Positions 58,393 to 64,000 of a stretch of DNA of 64,000 bases are shown in pieces. Positions within the stretch are counted from its first letter, which is position 1; the number at the start of each line of letters is the position of its first letter. The notes beneath the pieces are model-generated. The model saw only the letters and a list, made by a program, of their open reading frames with translations. It did not search any database and was not told where the DNA came from. The DNA comes from an uncultured Actinomycetes bacterium. GTDB taxonomy: Bacteria > Actinomycetota > Acidimicrobiia > Acidimicrobiales > RAAP-2. Location: NCBI GenBank assembly GCA_903874965.1, contig CAIQUD010000004.1, positions 1 to 64,000 on the forward strand, written 5' to 3'. The translations under genes and the position numbers were made by a program.

Positions 58393-60585
58393 CTACTCGA
58401 TTCCGGTGTAGCCAGGACTGACTCGCGGCGGATACGCCGGTTCCCAGAGTGGATGACTCAGCGACAGATTCGGGTTGTAGTACGGATCTCGAACTATGCG
58501 ATCAAGCCAACGTCCGCGGAGCCGTTGGACCTCACCATAGAAGCGGACGAGTGCAGGGCCCTTCTCATCGAGGCCACGCGAGATCGACTCGTGGTGGATG
58601 AGTTCAGCTAGAGGTGTGTAGGCAATCTTCTCGCCCGCTTCAGTCAGTCGAAGACAGAAGTCAATGTCATTCCACGCGATCTCGAAGGTCTCATCGAGTC
58701 CACCAAGTCGTTCCCACGTAGTCCTGCGAACGGCCAAACATGCAGCAGTGCAGGCAGTGAACTCCGACGGCAGAAAGAGCCGGCTGAAATACCCGGGGGC
58801 ATTTCGCTCCTCGAGTTTTCCAACATGATCAGCCATGCCAACGGGGCCAAGCACAACGCCGGCATGCTGAATCCGCCCATCGGGATAGAGCAACTTCGCC
58901 CCAACGGCACCATTTCCAGGCTGAAGGAGCAACGCCACCATGTGGGAGAGCCACGACCCATCAATGATCTCGGTGTCGTCATTAAGGAGGAGGAGCACTT
59001 CACCGTTGCAAGAAGGTACCGCTCGATTATGTAACGCGGAGTAGTTGAACGGGCTGTCGTCTCGCAGTACGGTCACGGCGTCGCCAAGGCGCTCGAACAA
59101 TGCCATCGTCGAGGGCTTCACCGAGCCATTGTCGATAACAATGATCTCGAAATTGGGGTAGTTCGTTCGATCGAGTACTGAGGTGAGGCACGTCTCGAGC
59201 AGACGACCATCACGAGTCGGAATGAGAATGGAAACCAGTGGTGGTTCGCTCGGAAGCTGATAGTGAACCCGGCAGAATCCAGTCTGGCCAACGGCTTCAA
59301 TTTCTGCAGCAATGCCACGTCGCTCAATTGCGTCAGCCACTGCGCGAGTTCCTGCCTCGAGCGCCCAAGGCTTCGCCGAGGATGCCTTCGACGTCGAATC
59401 GTCGTGGCTCCTCCAGTGGTACAAGATCGATGGAATGTGAACAATGTCGTCACGATCAAGGATCTCGGTGACCCGAAGAAAGAGGTCCCAGTCCTGAGCC
59501 CCATCAAAACTGCTTCGCAAGCCTCCAACTTCCCTCACGAGGTCGGATCGAAGGGCACTCAAGTGGCAAAGGTAGTTCTGCCCAAGGAGCAGGACTGGAT
59601 CAAAGTCGGTCTTGAAGTGGGGGGTGAACGGACGTCCGACTTCGTCAATCTTGTCCTCATCGGAATAGATGAAACCAACCGAGGGCCTCGACTCAATAGC
59701 GAGCACGATTCGGGCCAACGCGTGACGAACAATGGTGTCATCGTGGTCCATCAGAACGATCCAGTCGCCCTTTGCCGCATCAATTGCCGAGTTGGTCGCC
59801 GCAGAAATCCCACCATTCTCGGAACGCTCGATGAGACGCACCCGTGGATCTCTGGCGACGTACTCCGCGACGATCGATCGAACTTCGGGATCCGTCGAAC
59901 AGTCATCGGCGATGATCAATTCGAAGCGGTCGTAGATCTGATCGAGGACTGAATCGAGAGCTTCTCGAAGAAATTCGTGGTCCGAGTTGTACGTTGCCAT
60001 CACCACCGAGAGCAGTGGAGTCCTCGTCAGCATCGTCAGCCGCCGGCGAAGCATGATCTCGCCAACGTGGTTGAGGTCTCCGAACTGCTCGTACCAACGT
60101 TCGTAGCCAGACTTCGGTCCTTGTACGTGGCGATGCTGTTCAGGATGACCGTGGAGAATGACGGAGAGTGCTTGTCCAAGTTCCTCTACGCCGCGACCAA
60201 ACACTCGAGCAAGACGGGCGGGAAGTGGCCCACCAGGCTTCGCCACTGGCGCCGCTGGAAGCGCCTCGCCAAATGAAACCGGTGGCGGTGCCGCGACGGC
60301 AGGCATCTCACTGCGACGGAGGAGCCGCTTCAGGAATCGCTCTGCAACATTCGACGTTCGAAGTACGAGCATCGCGAGCGGGTAGAGCCGAGATCCTGCA
60401 AAAAGTTGCTGTTCTGCTGCTTCCATCTGGACGCCAGCGGAGGAGAGTTCATACACCCGAAGAACATCTTGCAGTACCGCTAATCGCTGCCGTTCACGCT
60501 CACTCGGGCCATCGTCAACTCCTGGCGATGGCTTGATCGGGTCAGACACGTAGGGAGCTTCCTCTCGTTGGACGAACCGGCGCAC
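58393..60585 (-). CDS. Tandem-domain glycosyltransferase family 2 protein
   Basis: Two GT2 domains: LSVVMATYNSDHEFLREALDSVLDQ...YSDEDKID and VSILIPTRDGRLLETCLTSVLDR...LLLNDDTEI. Start may be internal (GTG near 60549). Confidence 0.88.
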   Translation of the reverse strand: MRRFVQREEAPYVSDPIKPSPGVDDGPSERERQRLAVLQDVLRVYELSSAGVQMEAAEQQLFAGSRLYPLAMLVLRTSNVAERFLKRLLRRSEMPAVAAPPPVSFGEALPAAPVAKPGGPLPARLARVFGRGVEELGQALSVILHGHPEQHRHVQGPKSGYERWYEQFGDLNHVGEIMLRRRLTMLTRTPLLSVVMATYNSDHEFLREALDSVLDQIYDRFELIIADDCSTDPEVRSIVAEYVARDPRVRLIERSENGGISAATNSAIDAAKGDWIVLMDHDDTIVRHALARIVLAIESRPSVGFIYSDEDKIDEVGRPFTPHFKTDFDPVLLLGQNYLCHLSALRSDLVREVGGLRSSFDGAQDWDLFLRVTEILDRDDIVHIPSILYHWRSHDDSTSKASSAKPWALEAGTRAVADAIERRGIAAEIEAVGQTGFCRVHYQLPSEPPLVSILIPTRDGRLLETCLTSVLDRTNYPNFEIIVIDNGSVKPSTMALFERLGDAVTVLRDDSPFNYSALHNRAVPSCNGEVLLLLNDDTEIIDGSWLSHMVALLLQPGNGAVGAKLLYPDGRIQHAGVVLGPVGMADHVGKLEERNAPGYFSRLFLPSEFTACTAACLAVRRTTWERLGGLDETFEIAWNDIDFCLRLTEAGEKIAYTPLAELIHHESISRGLDEKGPALVRFYGEVQRLRGRWLDRIVRDPYYNPNLSLSHPLWEPAYPPRVSPGYTGIE

Positions 60586-60755
60586 TTCGGTTCCTGCCGG
60601 AAGAACTTAGCCGTCAATTTCCAACTCTCCCGGGAGGCCCTTTGGTGATCTTCCGACATGTTTGCACCTCTCGACGGCAACTGGCGCAGAACAACTCGTG
60701 TACTTCGAATCACGTTCGACCAAATTTCTGAAAGGGGTAACAGTAGACTCGTCCG

Positions 60756-62249
60756 ATGGCGAAGTCTCGAAGTATTGCGCTCTCGGCATTCGCTGGGATC
60801 ATTGGACTGCTCGCCTGTTGGTCAATGATTAGCCCTCTCTTCTCGGCTCCCGATGAAGAGAGTCATGTGGTCTGGGCTGCGGCGCTCAATGCGGGGACCA
60901 GTGGCCTGACCTATACCGCCGCAAATGGCGGAACATTTCGGCTGGTTACCGTTCCTGCAGTTGCAGCGGCCGGAGTCACCGGACCACACGGCGCCTACGC
61001 CAAGTGTTTCAATTCCCAAGACGACGTGCCTGCGACTTGTGCTCCAGCACTTCCAACGTCAACTGCACTCGTTACCGCTGGGACCCACTCGGCTGAATAT
61101 CCACCGATGTACTACCTCGCGGTCGGCGTTCCAATGGCTATTCAGCCGACGGAAGGCGGACTTTGGGCGATGCGCTTCGTCGCGGACTTCCTCGTTGCCA
61201 TCTTCCTTGCCCTCTCGGTCTTGGCAATTCACAAGCACTCTTCGAATCGCTTTCTCTGGCTAGGCCTTCTCTTCGGTGTCACCCCTCAGGTGATCTACCT
61301 CGGCGGCGTCATCAATCCGAGCGGTCTGGAGATTGCCGCGAGCATCTGCTTCTGGGTAACTGCCGTGATCTTGACGACGGAGTGGAAGTCAGATCCCTCC
61401 CGGGGGCTTCTCTCCATCCTGGCGTTTTCGGGGGCCGTACTTGTCTTCTGCCGAAGCCTGTCTCCCATCATGGCGGCGGCGATTGGGATCGTTACGCTCG
61501 TGCAACTTCCCCTCAAGACTTGGGGCACTTTGCTCTGGCATCGTCGAACTGCCCTCACTTGCACGATGGTGTTGGCGCTTGCTTCTCTCGGTGCGGTTGC
61601 CTGGTCGCTGACCCATCGCGGCTTCAAGGTCATTCCACGCCAGGCAGAAGTTGCCGTAATTGCTCATTCGCCGTTCTCCGACATCTTGCTTGGCTCGGCA
61701 AAGCAACTGCACCACTGGATGACCGAGAGCATTGGCCAGTTCGGATGGCTCACGCTCCATCTTCCAAATCCGATCTATGTCGGCTGGATGATTGCCGTGG
61801 TTGGTTTGGTGCTGTGGGGACTGGTGGTCGGCACGTGGCGCCAACGACTTGCACTCCTCCTCGTCAGCGTGTTCGCGATCCTTGGACCAGTGCTTCTCGT
61901 TGCTTCCCAAGCTCGGACCCTCGGTTACGTCTGGCAGGGGCGCGACGGGATGCCGATTCTTGTTGGGATGCCGATTCTCGCAGCCGGCATTATTGGCACT
62001 CGGTCTGCCGCGCGCACCGCCCAGCGACGGCTCTCAAGAATCGCGTTCGTTGTTGTGCCCCTGGTCGATCTCGCAGCGTTCTTCCTTGTGGCGCGACGCT
62101 TCTCGGTTGGCACGTCAGGACCTTGGTCCTATTTCTTGCACCCGTCGTGGCAGCCAATTTTGCCCGAACTCGTGCTCCTGAGCGCAGCGACTTTCTTCAC
62201 GTTGCTGCTGAGTGCGGGGCTCTGGCGAGCCGTCCGTCAGCTGCGATAG
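60756..62249 (+). CDS. DUF2142-family polytopic membrane protein
   Basis: SMISPLFSAPDEESHVVWAAAL, YPPMYYLAVGVPMAI, GVTPQVIYLGGVINPSGLEIAASICFW. Confidence 0.82.
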   Translation: MAKSRSIALSAFAGIIGLLACWSMISPLFSAPDEESHVVWAAALNAGTSGLTYTAANGGTFRLVTVPAVAAAGVTGPHGAYAKCFNSQDDVPATCAPALPTSTALVTAGTHSAEYPPMYYLAVGVPMAIQPTEGGLWAMRFVADFLVAIFLALSVLAIHKHSSNRFLWLGLLFGVTPQVIYLGGVINPSGLEIAASICFWVTAVILTTEWKSDPSRGLLSILAFSGAVLVFCRSLSPIMAAAIGIVTLVQLPLKTWGTLLWHRRTALTCTMVLALASLGAVAWSLTHRGFKVIPRQAEVAVIAHSPFSDILLGSAKQLHHWMTESIGQFGWLTLHLPNPIYVGWMIAVVGLVLWGLVVGTWRQRLALLLVSVFAILGPVLLVASQARTLGYVWQGRDGMPILVGMPILAAGIIGTRSAARTAQRRLSRIAFVVVPLVDLAAFFLVARRFSVGTSGPWSYFLHPSWQPILPELVLLSAATFFTLLLSAGLWRAVRQLR

Positions 62250-62803
62250 ATCGGCAACTCTCCAGCAGCCTTGCGCTCCGCCAGTGTTGGGGCGGCGGCA
62301 TCTTTTGGTGAGAGCAATGCTTCGCCAACCGTTGGCCACGCAATCGCAAGATCCGGATCAAATGGGTAAATCTCTAGTTCAACGCTCGCATTGAACGGCG
62401 ATGACAAGAGATACGCCAGCGTTGCTTGCTCGCTGGTCACACAGAAACCGTGAGCCACACCTGCAGGCAGGAAGGCGGTCACACCGAGCTCGGCCGCGAG
62501 GGGAATGAGCTCAATGTTTCCGTAGGTCGGCGAACCAACTCGAATGTCAACAACGACATCAAGGAGCGCACCACCCACACAGGTCACCGCCTTTGCCTGA
62601 CCTTCTGGAGCGAGTGAGTAGTGGAGTCCTCGAACAACATCTCGAGCCGAAAGCGAGAGATTGGCTTGTGCGGTTTGGAAGTCCACCGCTGCAGCAGAAA
62701 AGTCTGGTCCCTTGAACCACTCCCGAAAGAATCCGCGGTCATCGCCCCAGACGGGACTCTCGCACCGGTAGCAACCTGCAATAGAGAGCTCAACCAGTTC
62801 CAC
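62237..62803 (-). CDS. rmlC: dTDP-4-dehydrorhamnose 3,5-epimerase
   Basis: DDRGFFREWF, ANLSLSARDVVRGLHY, VDIRVGSPTYG, FLPAGVAHGFCV. Confidence 0.9.
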   Translation of the reverse strand: MELVELSIAGCYRCESPVWGDDRGFFREWFKGPDFSAAAVDFQTAQANLSLSARDVVRGLHYSLAPEGQAKAVTCVGGALLDVVVDIRVGSPTYGNIELIPLAAELGVTAFLPAGVAHGFCVTSEQATLAYLLSSPFNASVELEIYPFDPDLAIAWPTVGEALLSPKDAAAPTLAERKAAGELPIYRS

Positions 62804-62804
62804 G

Positions 62805-63788
62805 TCAAATACCCTTCAACGGACGCCACCAGGCTTCGTTGTCCCGGTACCACTGGACCGTCTCTGCAAGTCCTTTCTCAAAGGAAACCATCGGCACGTA
62901 GCCAAGTTCGGATCGAATCTTTGTGCAATCAACGGAATACCGACGGTCATGACCAAGGCGATCAGCTACTCGCTCAATCATCTCGTCACCAAAGCCGCAC
63001 AGGTCAAGAAGCCGCGTCGTCAGTTCTCGATTGGTGAGTTCCGTGCCACCGCCAATGTTGTAAATCTCACCCGGTCGCCCACCGCTCAGCACCAACAAAA
63101 TGCCTTGGCAGTGATCGTCAACGTGGAGCCAGTCTCGAATATTCATGCCATCGCCATAGAGCGGCACCTTCTTGCCGTCGACGAGATTCGAGACAAAGAG
63201 TGGAATGACCTTCTCGGGATACTGACGAGGGCCGTAGTTGTTTGAGCAACGAGTAACCGAAACATCGAGCCCAAAGGTCGAGTGGTAGGCCAATGCGGCG
63301 AGATCCGAGCCAGCCTTGCTGGCCGAATAGGGCGAGTTGGGCTCAAGGATGTGGTCTTCACGCCAAGAACCTTCTGCAATCGACCCGTACACCTCATCGG
63401 TCGAGACGTGAACGAACTTCGTCACGCCGCCTCGCCGTGCGGATTCCAAGAGTTGTTGGGTACCAAGCACGTTGGTGACGAAGAACGGCTGAGCCCCAGC
63501 AATCGAACGATCCACATGACTCTCTGCGGCGAAGTGCACCACGGAGTGCGTCCCAACCATGAGTTCATCAACAAGTTCAGCGTCATTGATCGAACCGTGC
63601 ACGAACTTGATTCGGGGGTCTTGGAGGACGCCTTCGAGGTTTTCCATCCGACCCGAGTAGGTGAGCGCATCAAGCAGGACGATCTCGCTCCAGCCGAGTT
63701 CATCAGCTCTTGCAAGCAGAAGTTCAGTGAACCGAGAACCAATGAAACCGGCAACACCGGTCAGAAGTATGCGCACAGAGGGGTCCAT
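62805..63788 (-). CDS. rmlB: dTDP-glucose 4,6-dehydratase
   Basis: [66 protein letters not shown]. Confidence 0.95.
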   Translation of the reverse strand: MDPSVRILLTGVAGFIGSRFTELLLARADELGWSEIVLLDALTYSGRMENLEGVLQDPRIKFVHGSINDAELVDELMVGTHSVVHFAAESHVDRSIAGAQPFFVTNVLGTQQLLESARRGGVTKFVHVSTDEVYGSIAEGSWREDHILEPNSPYSASKAGSDLAALAYHSTFGLDVSVTRCSNNYGPRQYPEKVIPLFVSNLVDGKKVPLYGDGMNIRDWLHVDDHCQGILLVLSGGRPGEIYNIGGGTELTNRELTTRLLDLCGFGDEMIERVADRLGHDRRYSVDCTKIRSELGYVPMVSFEKGLAETVQWYRDNEAWWRPLKGI

Positions 63789-63835
63789 TCCGTAGTCGGA
63801 GAGCGAACAACGGCTCCAAGACTACACTCGCCCTC

Positions 63836-64000
63836 GTGAAAGGCATCGTGCTTGCAGGCGGCAGTGGAACACGGCTCTACCCCATAACAAAGGCTGTCTC
63901 GAAGCAGTTGCTTCCGGTCTTCGACAAGCCGATGATTTATTACCCCTTGTCAACACTCATGTTGGCCGGGATCCGGGACATCCTGCTCATCACGACGCCT
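63836..64000 (+). CDS. rmlA: Glucose-1-phosphate thymidylyltransferase, 5' fragment (runs off the window)
   Basis: [55 protein letters not shown]. Confidence 0.93.
   Translation, partial: MKGIVLAGGSGTRLYPITKAVSKQLLPVFDKPMIYYPLSTLMLAGIRDILLITTP

Noticed and set aside
61163-62311. 382-aa plus-strand ORF overlapping the DUF2142 gene
   Set aside because: Shifted-frame ORF inside a convincing membrane-protein gene; composition (Cys/His/Arg-rich, no motifs) typical of a spurious ORF in codon-biased DNA.
1-64000. Search by eye for tRNA genes, CRISPR arrays, IS elements and prophage genes
   Set aside because: No cloverleaf with CCA-end/T-loop context, no spaced short repeats, no transposase/integrase motifs seen; a tRNAscan/CRISPR finder run would be needed to be certain.

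Overview
The window is a gene-dense bacterial chromosomal segment. The gene families (WhiB, PdtaS-like kinase, F420-dependent LLM enzymes, DUF3107, DUF3090/SCO1664) point to an actinobacterium, plausibly Acidimicrobiia-like; this is inferred, no search was run. No rRNA, tRNA, CRISPR array, prophage or transposase was recognised. Main content, left to right: (1) a minus-strand locus of four translationally coupled or clustered secreted proteins with SipW-like signal regions, a shared two-cysteine domain and 321-bp tandem Ig-like repeats (1-4085); (2) tldD/tldE, a Fpg/Nei glycosylase and an FrhB-like protein; (3) a histidine phosphatase / DUF3090 / SCO1664-like kinase-fold trio; (4) etfBA; (5) whiB facing a PdtaS-like kinase, PHP phosphatase, dgt; (6) mrp, a SufR-like regulator and a class V aminotransferase that has apparently lost its PLP lysine; (7) a cytochrome c maturation System I operon, including an unlisted 41-aa CcmD; (8) gmd, glycosyltransferase, TetR, LMW-PTP; (9) a pseudokinase-MprF-type flippase fusion; (10) a hipBA toxin-antitoxin module with three operator-like sites; (11) acyl-CoA dehydrogenase, cspA, divergent cysS/valS; (12) a Liv-type ABC transporter with fused permeases; (13) acetoacetate decarboxylase-like, esterase, two F420 LLM enzymes, SRPBCC; (14) an unusual membrane-anchored coiled-coil protein with a Lys/Ala-rich block; (15) glycosyltransferases and rmlC/rmlB/rmlA. 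The candidates I consider least described are the secreted two-cysteine-domain locus (1-4085), the lysine-less cysteine desulfurase paralog (20886-21998), the pseudokinase-flippase fusion (34570-37005) and the coiled-coil pair (54562-56738).
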